Assembly: GCA_000720845.1 (NCBI GenBank)
Contig: JODU01000005.1
Span: 186,001-250,000 of the forward strand
Origin: Kitasatospora aureofaciens
Lineage (GTDB): Bacteria; Actinomycetota; Actinomycetes; Streptomycetales; Streptomycetaceae
Reading direction: 5' to 3'
Length of the DNA stretch: 64,000 nt
Positions within the stretch are counted from its first letter, which is position 1, and each line of letters begins with the position of its first letter. A model generated the notes under the pieces. The model worked only from the letters and a program-made list of their open reading frames with translations. It did not search any database and was not told the origin of the DNA. The position numbers and the translations under genes were made by a program. Shown here one piece after another: positions 41,240 to 52,300 of the stretch.

Positions 41240-43540
41240 GTGACCAACATCCCCGAGACCGGCCGCAGCACCCGCGTCCAGACCCGGCTCGTCGTCATCC
41301 AGATCCTCGTCCTCTCGCTCCTGGCCACCCTCGGCGGCCGGCTCTGGTACCTCCAGATCCGCCAGGGCGACGAATACGCCGAGGAGGCCTCCGGCAACCA
41401 CGTCCAGCAGGTCGTCCAGCCCGCCACCCGCGGCTCGATCCTGGACGCCCGCGGCGTCGCCCTCGCCGACAACGAGACCCGGCTCGTCGTCTCCGCCTCC
41501 CGCACCGACCTGCTGAAGATGAAGGACGACGGCAAGGCCGTCCTCACCAAGCTCGCCGGCGTCCTCGGCATGAAGCCCCAGGACGTCATCGACAAGGTCC
41601 GGCTCTGCGACGCCAAGACCCCGCAGCCCTGCTGGAACGGCTCGCCCTACCAGCCGATCCCCGTCACCGACGAGGCCACCGTCAAGCAGGCCCTGCAGAT
41701 CCGCGAGCGCGCCGAGGACTTCCCCGGCATCACCGCCGAACCCATGGCCGTACGCCGCTACGCAGCCCCCGGCAAGTCCAACACCGCCCAGGTCCTCGGC
41801 TACCTCTCGCCGGTCACCGACGAGGAACTGCAGAAGGCCCAGGACACCGACTCGCCCTACCTGCGCTCCGACCAGGTCGGCCGCTCCGGCCTGGAACGCC
41901 AGTACGACAAGGCGCTGCGCGGCAAGGCCGGCGTCACCCGCTACGAGGTCGACAACCTCGGCCGCGTCATCGGCGAGGCCGAGTCCGACGCGGGCACCCC
42001 CGGCTCCAACCTCGTCACCAGCATCGACTCCCGCGTCCAGCGGGTCGCCGAGTACGAGCTGAACGAGGCGATGAAAGCCGCCCGCAAGGAGATGGACCGC
42101 AACACCAACCGGACCTACGAGGCCGACTCCGGCGCGGTCGTGGTGATGGAGGCCAAGACCGGCCGGGTCGTCGCCATGGCCTCCAACCCCGACTACGACC
42201 CCAACGCCTGGGTCGGCGGCATCTCCGCAAAGGACTACAAGAAGCTCACCGGCAAGGACTCCAACTACCCGCTGCTCAACCGCGCCATCCAGGGCCAGGC
42301 GGCCCCCGGCTCCATCTTCAAGGTGGTCTCCTCGGCCGCCGCCGTCGAGGCCGGCTACGACTTCGACGGCAACTACGACTGCTCCAGCGCCTACGACGTC
42401 GGCGGCCAGGTCTTCAAGAACTTCGAGTCGGCCAACGAAGGCATGATCACCATCGGCCGCGCCCTGGAACTCTCCTGCGACACCGTCTTCTACCGCCTGT
42501 CCCACCAGGAGTGGAAGAAGGACGGCGGGATGAACCCCAAGAAGCCCCACGACTACTTCTACAAGGCCGCCCACCAGTTCGGCCTCGGCGCCAAGACCGG
42601 CGTCGACCTCCCGAACGAGGTCACCGGCCGCGTCCCCGACCGCCAGTGGAAGCAGGACTACTGGGAGGCCAACAAGGACGCCTGGTGCAAGTCCGGCAAG
42701 AAGGACGGCTCCTACGTCGAGAAGATCGCGTACGAGAACTGCCTCGAAGGCAACAAGATGCGCGCCGGTGACTCCATCAACTACTCCATCGGCCAGGGCG
42801 ACACCCTCGTCACCCCCATCCAGATGGCCACCATCTACGCGGCCATCTCCAACGGCGGCACCCTCTACGACCCGACCATTGGCAAGGCCGTCGTCAGCCC
42901 CGACGGCAAGAACGTCCGCGAGATCCAGCCCGCGGCCCACGGCAAGCTGCCCATAAGCAAGACCACGCTGGCCAAGATGGACGAGGCCCTCGCCGGCGTC
43001 GCCAGCCGCGGCACCGCCGCCTGGCGGTTCGCCCAGGTCGGCTGGCCGCAGGACAAGATCCCGATGCACGCCAAGACCGGTACCGCCGAGGTCTACGGCA
43101 AGCAGACCACGTCCTGGTTCGCGACGTACACCAAGGACTACTCGATCGTCATGACGATCTCCCAGGGCGGCACCGGCTCCGGCGCCTCCGGACCCGCCGT
43201 CCGCAACATCTACGACGCGCTGTACGGCGTCTCCGACGACGGCGACATCGACCCGAAGAAGGCACTGCTGCCCAAGCCGCAGGCGAGCCTCCCGAAGATC
43301 AAGACGGACGGCACCATCCTCTCCCCGAAGATGCCCAAGGACGTCGTCAAGGAACTCCAGCCCGACGAGAAGGCCTCCCCGGACGAGGAGTACGCCCCCG
43401 TCGAGGACGGGAACCAGCCCGCGACCACCCCCAACCAGAACGGGGACAACCGCGACACCCGCCGTCAGCGACGGCGCGGCGGCGCACGGCGTGGCACCCG
43501 GCGCGGCGGCGACGGAAGAAGCCGGAGGGCACGCGCATGA
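41240..43540 (+). CDS. mrdA: Penicillin-binding protein 2, class B transpeptidase
   Basis: A 766-residue class B PBP that crosslinks peptidoglycan together with the glycosyltransferase RodA. A single membrane anchor lies at about 18-38. The pedestal begins RGSILDARGVALADN. The catalytic motifs are Ser358-Ile-Phe-Lys361 (PGSIFKVV), Ser412-Cys-Asp414 in place of the usual SxN, and Lys612-Thr-Gly614 (KTGTAEV). The last ~50 residues are low-complexity and end in an unusual Arg/Gly-rich run. GTG 41240 has GGGGGAGG. Its stop overlaps the rodA start by 4 nt (ATGA), so the two are translationally coupled. Confidence 0.96.
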   Translation: MTNIPETGRSTRVQTRLVVIQILVLSLLATLGGRLWYLQIRQGDEYAEEASGNHVQQVVQPATRGSILDARGVALADNETRLVVSASRTDLLKMKDDGKAVLTKLAGVLGMKPQDVIDKVRLCDAKTPQPCWNGSPYQPIPVTDEATVKQALQIRERAEDFPGITAEPMAVRRYAAPGKSNTAQVLGYLSPVTDEELQKAQDTDSPYLRSDQVGRSGLERQYDKALRGKAGVTRYEVDNLGRVIGEAESDAGTPGSNLVTSIDSRVQRVAEYELNEAMKAARKEMDRNTNRTYEADSGAVVVMEAKTGRVVAMASNPDYDPNAWVGGISAKDYKKLTGKDSNYPLLNRAIQGQAAPGSIFKVVSSAAAVEAGYDFDGNYDCSSAYDVGGQVFKNFESANEGMITIGRALELSCDTVFYRLSHQEWKKDGGMNPKKPHDYFYKAAHQFGLGAKTGVDLPNEVTGRVPDRQWKQDYWEANKDAWCKSGKKDGSYVEKIAYENCLEGNKMRAGDSINYSIGQGDTLVTPIQMATIYAAISNGGTLYDPTIGKAVVSPDGKNVREIQPAAHGKLPISKTTLAKMDEALAGVASRGTAAWRFAQVGWPQDKIPMHAKTGTAEVYGKQTTSWFATYTKDYSIVMTISQGGTGSGASGPAVRNIYDALYGVSDDGDIDPKKALLPKPQASLPKIKTDGTILSPKMPKDVVKELQPDEKASPDEEYAPVEDGNQPATTPNQNGDNRDTRRQRRRGGARRGTRRGGDGRSRRARA

Positions 43541-44733
43541 CCGGCAACAGCTTCCAGGTCTCCGGCTACGGCCCCGACAAGGCCGGCTGGACCCGCCTCT
43601 TCGCCCGCGACTCGATGGCCCGGCGGCTCGACTGGCCGATACTGCTGGCCGCCGTCGCCCTGTCCCTGATGGGCTCGCTGCTCGTCTACTCCGCGACCCG
43701 CAACCGCACCGAACTCAACCAGGGCGACCAGTACTACTTCCTCACCCGGCACCTCCTGAACACCGGCATCGGCCTCGCCCTGATGGTCGCCACCGTCTGG
43801 CTCGGCCACCGCGCCCTGCGCACCGCCGTGCCGGTCCTCTACGGCGCCTCCGTCTTCCTGATCCTGCTGGTGCTCACCCCGCTCGGCTCGACCATCAACG
43901 GCGCCCACTCCTGGATCAAGCTCCCCGGCGGCTTCTCCCTCCAGCCCTCGGAGTTCGTGAAGATCACGATCATCCTGGGCATGGCGATGCTGCTGGCCGC
44001 ACGCGTCGACGCCGGCGACCGGCCCCACCCCGACCACCGCACCGTCCTCCAGGCCCTGGGCCTGGCCACCGTGCCGATGCTCATCGTGATGCTCATGCCC
44101 GACCTCGGGTCGGTCATGGTCATGGTCATCATCGTGCTCGGCATCCTGCTCGCCTCCGGCGCCAGCAACCGCTGGATCTTCGGACTGCTCGGCGCCGGCA
44201 CCGCCGGGGCGCTCGCCGTCTGGCAGCTCGGCATCCTGGACGAGTACCAGATCGCCCGCTTCGCCGCCTTCGCCAACCCCGCCCTCGACCCCGCGGGCGT
44301 CGGCTACAACACCAACCAGGCCCGCATCGCCATCGGCTCCGGCGGACTCACCGGCTCCGGCCTCTTCCACGGCTCCCAGACCACCGGCCGGTTCGTCCCC
44401 GAACAGCAGACCGACTTCGTCTTCACCGTCGCCGGCGAGGAACTGGGCTTCCTCGGCGCGGGCCTCATCATCGCCCTGCTCGGCGTGGTCCTCTGGCGCG
44501 CCTGCCGCATCGCCCGCAGCACCCCCGACCTGTACGGCACGGTCGTCGCCGCCGGGATCGTCGCCTGGTTCGCCTTCCAGACCTTCGAGAACGTCGGCAT
44601 GACGCTCGGCATCATGCCGGTCACCGGCCTGCCCCTGCCCTTCGTCTCCTACGGCGGCTCCTCCATGTTCGCCGTGTGGATAGCGGTGGGCCTCCTCCAG
44701 TCGATCACCGTGCAGAGACCGATGTCGGCGTAG
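43537..44733 (+). CDS. rodA: Peptidoglycan glycosyltransferase RodA (SEDS family)
   Basis: A 398-residue SEDS polymerase with about ten membrane segments that joins lipid II into glycan strands. Family signatures: GAHSWIKLPGGFSLQPSEFVKI, LMPDLGSVMVMVIIVLGIL, AIGSGGLTGSGLFHGSQT, FVPEQQTDFVFTVAGEELGFLGAG and the C-terminal MPVTGLPLPFVSYGGSSM. ATG 43537 overlaps the PBP2 stop. In S. coelicolor the corresponding gene (sfr) is needed for the spore wall. A new promoter-like TTAGGCT follows at about 44777 for the next gene. Confidence 0.97.
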   Translation: MTGNSFQVSGYGPDKAGWTRLFARDSMARRLDWPILLAAVALSLMGSLLVYSATRNRTELNQGDQYYFLTRHLLNTGIGLALMVATVWLGHRALRTAVPVLYGASVFLILLVLTPLGSTINGAHSWIKLPGGFSLQPSEFVKITIILGMAMLLAARVDAGDRPHPDHRTVLQALGLATVPMLIVMLMPDLGSVMVMVIIVLGILLASGASNRWIFGLLGAGTAGALAVWQLGILDEYQIARFAAFANPALDPAGVGYNTNQARIAIGSGGLTGSGLFHGSQTTGRFVPEQQTDFVFTVAGEELGFLGAGLIIALLGVVLWRACRIARSTPDLYGTVVAAGIVAWFAFQTFENVGMTLGIMPVTGLPLPFVSYGGSSMFAVWIAVGLLQSITVQRPMSA

Positions 44734-44822
44734 CCCGGCGCCCGGGGCGAGCGGTAAGGGGGACCGGTCCGGCCGGGTTAGGCTGGATGGTCCCCCTTGT
44801 CAGCACACAAAGGTCCCGTGAG

Positions 44823-46781
<1,959 letters not shown>

Positions 46782-46871
46782 GGCCTGGCAGCCGGGGTGC
46801 CGCGGGGCACCCCGGTGCAGCGAGGGTCAGCCGGCGGATGTCCGCGCGGTCCAGAGGGCGCTGGCGTGGGC

Positions 46872-47030
46872 ATGCGCCGGGCCAGGGCCGCGGCGGTCGT
46901 GAGTCCCGCCCTGACCTGGGTCGTGGCCGGGTACACCGTCACCGGTGGCGGGACGCTGATGCTCGGCGGCCGGATGGGCGACCTGCTCGGGCGGTAGCGC
47001 GTACTACTGCTCGGCACCGGCCTGTTCGGC
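46872..47030 (+). pseudogene. Decayed fragment of a DHA2-type MFS drug transporter
   Basis: In one frame the sequence reads SPALTWVVAGYTVTGGGTLM, LGGRMGDLLGR, an in-frame TAG at 46995, then RVLLLGTGLFG. This matches the first membrane helices and motif A of drug/proton antiporters of the DHA2 type, with a nonsense codon inside motif A and no further membrane segments after it. The rest of the 46782-47205 gap shows no intact gene. It is a remnant, not an expressed transporter. Confidence 0.6.
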
Positions 47031-47205
47031 CGTCGACGTCGAACGCCCCGCCGCTAGCGGACGCCCTGGTCACCGCGGCGCAAGCGGCCGCGCATGAGGC
47101 ACCGGACATGCCGGCGACGCTGCCAGGGAGCGGGGTGCGAGGGCGCACGCCGGGAAGAACGGCGCTCACGGGATCCGAATCGGCTTCCTCGGCGTCTTCA
47201 CGGGC

Positions 47206-48276
47206 ATGGTGGATCTGGAGAAGGCACCCGGCGCGGTCCCGCAGCGGGGGCAGGGGGAGCCGGCGCGCCGGTCGGACGCCGAGGGGTGTCTCGCGGTGGC
47301 GATCCGGATCCCGGTGCGGATCGTGGTGCTGGTGCTGGTCGTGCCGGTGCGCATGGTGTGGGACGCGCTGGTCGTCGCGGGGCGGTTCCTGCGGGACGCG
47401 GTACTGCGTCCCGTCGGGCGGGCGCTGGCGTGGCTCGGCCGGGCCGTCTTCGTGTGGCCGCTGGTCGCGCTGTGGCGGTACGTCGTGGTGCCGCTCGCCA
47501 AGGGCGTGGGGTGGCTGGGACAGGTGCTGCTCGTGGTGCCCGCGGTGTGGCTGTACCGGTGGGTGCTGACGCCGGTCGGGCACGGGCTCGCCTGGTTCTT
47601 CACCCGGGTGGGCGCGGTGCTCGCGGCGACCGGGCGGGGGCTGTACGCAGCTCTGGCGTGGCTCGGGCGGTACCTGGCCGTCGTACCGGCGGTGTGGCTG
47701 TACCGGTGGGTGCTGACGCCGGTCGGGCACGGGCTCGCCTGGTGCGGCAGGCAGGTGGCGCGGGGGGTGGGGCTGGTCGTCACCGGTGTCGGGTTCGTTC
47801 TGTACTGGACCGTCCGGGTGCTGCTGGTGCTGCCGGCCCTCGCCGTGTGGCGGTGGGTGCTCACTCCGGTCGGCCGGGTCCTGGCGGTCGTCGGGCGGGA
47901 GGTGGCGGACGCCCTCGGGCACGCCTGGCGGATCGCCGGGCACCTCTCGCGCGCCGTCGGGCGGTTCCTCGGCGCCGTCCTGCGCCGGACCGTGGCCGAA
48001 CCGGCGCGCTGGGTGTACCGGAGTGTGCTGACCCCGGTGGGGCATGCCGTGCGGGACGCCGTCCTGCGGCCCCTCGCCGAGGCGGGGCGCAGCGTGGGGC
48101 GGGCGACCCGGCAGGCGCTGGCGTCGGCCCGGCTCTCCGTGCGTCAGGCCCGCGCCGACGTACGCCGCATGCTCTTCGGGGAGCCCGCCGTGCGGCAGCC
48201 GGTGGACCGGCGGGAACCATCCGCCGCCGAGGCACGTACTCTTGGTAGCAGTACGACCGCTCTCACGAAGGACTGA
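47206..48276 (+). CDS. Internally repetitive hydrophobic/amphipathic protein
   Basis: A 356-residue protein of no family I recognise. After about 30 polar residues it consists of six or so repeats of about 40-50 residues, each with a core like VLTPVGHGLAW preceded by a hydrophobic Leu/Val/Trp helix such as VLLVVPAVWLYRW. Variants are LRPVGRALAW, VVPLAKGVGW, VLTPVGHGLAW (twice), VLTPVGRVLAV and VLTPVGHAVRD. Arg residues recur between the helices, and the C-terminus is Arg-rich and soluble. The repeats probably form membrane hairpins or amphipathic helices. The start is uncertain: ATG 47206 lacks a ribosome site, and GTG 47209 or GTG 47296 are alternatives. It lies between the radical SAM gene and its partner. 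Confidence 0.65.
   Translation: MVDLEKAPGAVPQRGQGEPARRSDAEGCLAVAIRIPVRIVVLVLVVPVRMVWDALVVAGRFLRDAVLRPVGRALAWLGRAVFVWPLVALWRYVVVPLAKGVGWLGQVLLVVPAVWLYRWVLTPVGHGLAWFFTRVGAVLAATGRGLYAALAWLGRYLAVVPAVWLYRWVLTPVGHGLAWCGRQVARGVGLVVTGVGFVLYWTVRVLLVLPALAVWRWVLTPVGRVLAVVGREVADALGHAWRIAGHLSRAVGRFLGAVLRRTVAEPARWVYRSVLTPVGHAVRDAVLRPLAEAGRSVGRATRQALASARLSVRQARADVRRMLFGEPAVRQPVDRREPSAAEARTLGSSTTALTKD
47542..47743 (+). repeat. Identical 55-bp direct repeats inside the repetitive-protein gene
   Basis: Positions 47542-47596 and 47689-47743 are identical over 55 bp, 147 bp (49 codons) apart and in the same frame. Identity including silent positions indicates a recent in-frame duplication or gene conversion of one protein repeat. 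Confidence 0.9.
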
Positions 48277-48324
48277 ACGACACTGGGCAAGCGACAGCCC
48301 GTAGGCCCGCCGCCCGTTCCCGCG

Positions 48325-49101
48325 GTGCAGCGCATCCGACTGCGTTACACCAAGCGCGGCCGCCTCCGGTTCACCAGCCACCGTGACTTCCAGCGCGCCT
48401 TCGAGCGTGCGCTGCGCCGCGCCGAGGTGCCGATGGCGTACTCGGCGGGGTTCACCCCGCACCCGAAGGTGTCGTACGCCAATGCCGCACCCACCGGCAC
48501 GGGCAGTGAGGCGGAGTACCTGGAGATCGCGCTCACCGAGGCGCGCGACCCGGAGCGGCTGCGGCTGCTCCTCGACGAGTCGCTGCCCGCCGGGCTCGAC
48601 GTCGTCGAGGCGGTCGAGGCCCGGACCTCCGGGCTCGCCGACCGGCTGACGGCCTCCGTGTGGGAGCTGCGGCTGGACGGTGTGGAGTCCGCCGAGGCCG
48701 AAGCCGCCGTCGCGGCGTTCAACGCGGCCCCGGCGGTGGAGGTGCAGCGCCGTACGAAGAACGGCGTCCGTACCTTCGACACCCGCTCCGCGGTCGCGCA
48801 CCTCGAGAGCGTCACCACGCACGGTTCACCGGCTGATAGGCCGACCGACCGGCCCTGTGCGATACTGCGGCTGGTTGTTCGGCACGTGACGCCTGCCGTA
48901 CGACCCGACGACGTCCTGTCCGGTCTTCGCGCCGTGGCCGACCTGGCGCCGCCGGTCCCCGCAGCGGTGACCAGGCTGGCGCAGGGGCTGTTCGATGAAG
49001 AGACCGGTGCGGTGACCGACCCGCTCGCGCCCGACCGCGAGGCAGAAGCGCCCGTGCCGCATCCGGCCGCCGCTTCCGCCGCCGCGAAGGCGCCGGCGTA
49101 A
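48325..49101 (+). CDS. DUF2344/TIGR03936 radical-SAM-linked protein
   Basis: A 258-residue protein whose start RIRLRYTKRGRLRFTSHRDFQRAFERALRRA and following PMAYSAGFTPHPKVSYANAAPTG are diagnostic of the family that accompanies, or is fused to, TIGR03960 radical SAM proteins such as the one at 44823-46781. The C-terminal ~60 residues are Ala/Pro-rich. GTG 48325 begins exactly at the conserved block but has no ribosome site. The frame is open back to a stop at 48274, and GAAGGA lies 10 nt before a CTG at 48283, so a non-standard CTG start adding 14 residues is possible. Function unknown. Confidence 0.87.
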   Translation: MQRIRLRYTKRGRLRFTSHRDFQRAFERALRRAEVPMAYSAGFTPHPKVSYANAAPTGTGSEAEYLEIALTEARDPERLRLLLDESLPAGLDVVEAVEARTSGLADRLTASVWELRLDGVESAEAEAAVAAFNAAPAVEVQRRTKNGVRTFDTRSAVAHLESVTTHGSPADRPTDRPCAILRLVVRHVTPAVRPDDVLSGLRAVADLAPPVPAAVTRLAQGLFDEETGAVTDPLAPDREAEAPVPHPAAASAAAKAPA

Positions 49102-49371
49102 GGAAGTTCCGCCAGGGACGACGTCGTAGCGCCGCCCTCGAACTCGGGAGCCACCTGGGTCGGGCAGCGCACCGACCACAAGACTTTCGCCAGGCCGTGC
49201 ACGACAAGGGGTACGGAACCGGCGAGACAAGACACGGAGAGCTTCCGAGCGGCGCCCGCGCCCCGGACGGCGGCGACCGCGCATCGCGCGAGCCGCGGAC
49301 GTCACCGGTCGTCGACATGTCGATGCCGGACCAGGCGCGGCGCCCGGGAGCCTGACGGGAGAAACCCCCGC

Positions 49372-52300
49372 ATGCTCGAACCGACCGAACCCACCGAGTC
49401 GTCGACCACTTCGACGGACTCCGCATTCGACACCCCCAGCGACACCCTGCCCCCGCGCCGCCGGCGTAGGGCCGCGTCCCGCCCGGCGGGTCCGCCGTCC
49501 GGTGCCTCCGAGGCGCCGGCCGAGACCGTCGCGCCGGCCGAGGCGGCCCCCGCAGACATGACCGAGGTCGCCGAGCCGGCCGCGGAGCCCGCGGCCCCCG
49601 CCCGGCCGCGCCGCCGTGCGGTACGCCGTGCCTCGGCGCCCGCCGGGGCTCCCGCCGCGGTGGAGGCGGCCGAGACCGTCGTGCCCGCGGTTCCCGCCGC
49701 CGAGGCACCGGCACCGGCCGAGGAGCCGGTCGCCGAGTCGGTCGAGTCCGAGAGTGCCGCGCCCAAGGGGCGTACTCGCCGTCGTGCCACGCGTAGCGTG
49801 ACCTCGGCCGCCGAGCCGGCGGTCACCGAGCCGGCCGCCGCCGTGGCGCCGGAGCCCGCCGAGGCCGAGGCGGAAGAGGCGGAGGCCGAGAGTGCCGCGC
49901 CCAAGGGCCGGACCCGTCGGCGTGCCACCCGTCGCGTGACCGCCCCGGTCGAGGCGCCCGCCGAGGCCGCCGCCGAAGCGGGCGCGCCCGAGGCCGCCGC
50001 GCCCGCCGAGACCGCGCCCGCCTCGTCCGCGGACAGCGCCGAGTCCGGCGAGGACGCCGCGCCGCGCCGTGCGCGCCGCCGGTCCACCCGCAAGGCCGCC
50101 ACCGGTTTCGCCGCACCGGCGCAGACCGCCGCGGCGTCCGACGAGGCGGAGTCGCCCAAGCGCCCGTCGCGTCCCGCGGTCGCTGTGTTCCAGGCACCCG
50201 TGTTCGCCGAGCCCCAGTTCCAGACGCCCGAGCGGGCCGCGGCCGAGGCCGCCGCCGAGGCGGCCGGTGCCGAGCCGGCCGAGCCGGTCGAGGAGAGCGC
50301 GGAGGCACCGGAGGAGCAGTCCGCCGGATCGCGCCGCCGCCGCAAGCGCCGGGGTGCCGCCGCCGAGGAGGCCGCCGAGGAGCGGGCCACCGCCGCCGTC
50401 ACCCAGGACGAGCCCCAGGCACCGGCCGACACCGAGTCCGAGCCGGAGGCCGAGCCGGAGCCCGAGTCCGACTCCGACTCCGACTCCGACGAGTCGGGCG
50501 AGGACCACGACGACGCCGAGGGCTACGAGGAGTCCGGCTCGCGCCGTCGCCGTCGCCGGGGCGGCCGTCGCCGCCGCCGGGGTGACGCCGCCGACGGCGA
50601 CCTGACGGACGGCGAGGGCGAGCACACCGCCGCCGATCGGGCCGACCAGGACGCTTCGGACACCGCAGACGACTCGGAGGACGACGCCGAGGAGGGCGAG
50701 GAGGCCGCAGGCGAGAGCGGTTCCAGCAGCAGCCGTCGCCGTCGTCGCCGTCGCCGCCGGGCCGGGGACGGCTCCGGAGAGGCCGAGTCGTCCTCCTCCT
50801 CCGACGACCCCGAGCGCACCGTCGTCAAGGTCCGCGAGCCGCGGCCCGCGCGGGAGAAGAGCGAGCCGTCCGACGAGGTGCAGTCCATCAAGGGCTCCAC
50901 CCGTCTGGAGGCCAAGAAGCAGCGCCGCCGAGAAGGCCGCGAGCAGGGCCGCCGGCGCGTGCCGATCATCACCGAGGCCGAGTTCCTGGCCCGCCGCGAG
51001 GCCGTCGAGCGCGTCATGGTCGTCCGCCAGCACGGCGAGCGCACCCAGATCGGCGTCCTTGAGGACGGGGTGCTCGTCGAGCACTACGTCAACAAGGAGC
51101 AGGCCACCTCGTACGTCGGCAACGTCTACCTCGGCAAGGTGCAGAACGTGCTGCCGTCGATGGAGGCCGCCTTCATCGACATCGGCAAGGGCCGCAACGC
51201 CGTCCTGTACGCGGGTGAGGTCAACTTCGAGGCGCTGGGCATGGCGAACGGCCCGCGCCGCATCGAGTCCGCCCTCAAGTCCGGCCAGCCGGTCCTGGTG
51301 CAGGTCACCAAGGACCCGATCGGTCACAAGGGCGCCCGCCTGACCAGCCAGGTCTCGCTGCCCGGCCGCTACCTGGTCTACGTGCCCGAGGGCTCGATGA
51401 CCGGCATCAGCCGCAAGCTGCCCGACACCGAGCGGTCCCGGCTCAAGACGATCCTGAAGAAGATCGTCCCCGAGGACGCGGGTGTCATCGTGCGCACCGC
51501 CGCCGAGGGCGCCAGCGAGGACGAGCTGCGCCGCGACGTCGAGCGGCTCCAGGCGCAGTGGGAGGAGATCCAGAAGAAGGCGAAGAGCGGCGGCAGCTCC
51601 AACGCGCCCACGCTGCTCTACGGCGAGCCGGACATGACCGTCCGGGTCGTGCGCGACATCTTCAACGAGGACTTCTCCAAGGTCGTCGTCAGCGGTGACG
51701 ACGCCTGGCAGACCATCCACGGCTACGTGTCCCACGTGGCGCCGGACCTCGCCGAGCGGCTGTCCAGGTGGACCAGTGAGGTCGACGTCTTCGCCACGTA
51801 CCGGATCGACGAGCAGCTCGCCAAGGCGCTGGACCGCAAGGTCTGGCTGCCCAGCGGTGGTTCGCTGGTGATCGACCGGACCGAGGCGATGGTCGTCATC
51901 GACGTCAACACCGGCAAGTTCACCGGTCAGGGCGGCAACCTCGAGGAGACGGTCACCAGGAACAACCTGGAGGCGGCCGAGGAGATCGTGCGCCAGCTGC
52001 GCCTGCGCGACCTCGGCGGCATCATCGTCATCGACTTCATCGACATGGTCCTGGAGTCCAACCGGGACCTGGTGCTGCGGCGCCTGCTGGAGTGCCTGGG
52101 CCGGGACCGGACCAAGCACCAGGTCGCCGAGGTGACCTCGCTGGGTCTGGTGCAGATGACCCGCAAGCGGGTCGGCCAGGGCCTGCTGGAGTCGTTCTCG
52201 GAGACCTGCGTCCACTGCAACGGCCGCGGTGTCATCGTCCACCTCGACCAGCCGGCCTCCGCCGCGGGCGGCGGCGGTGGCAAGCGACGCAAGCGGGCCC

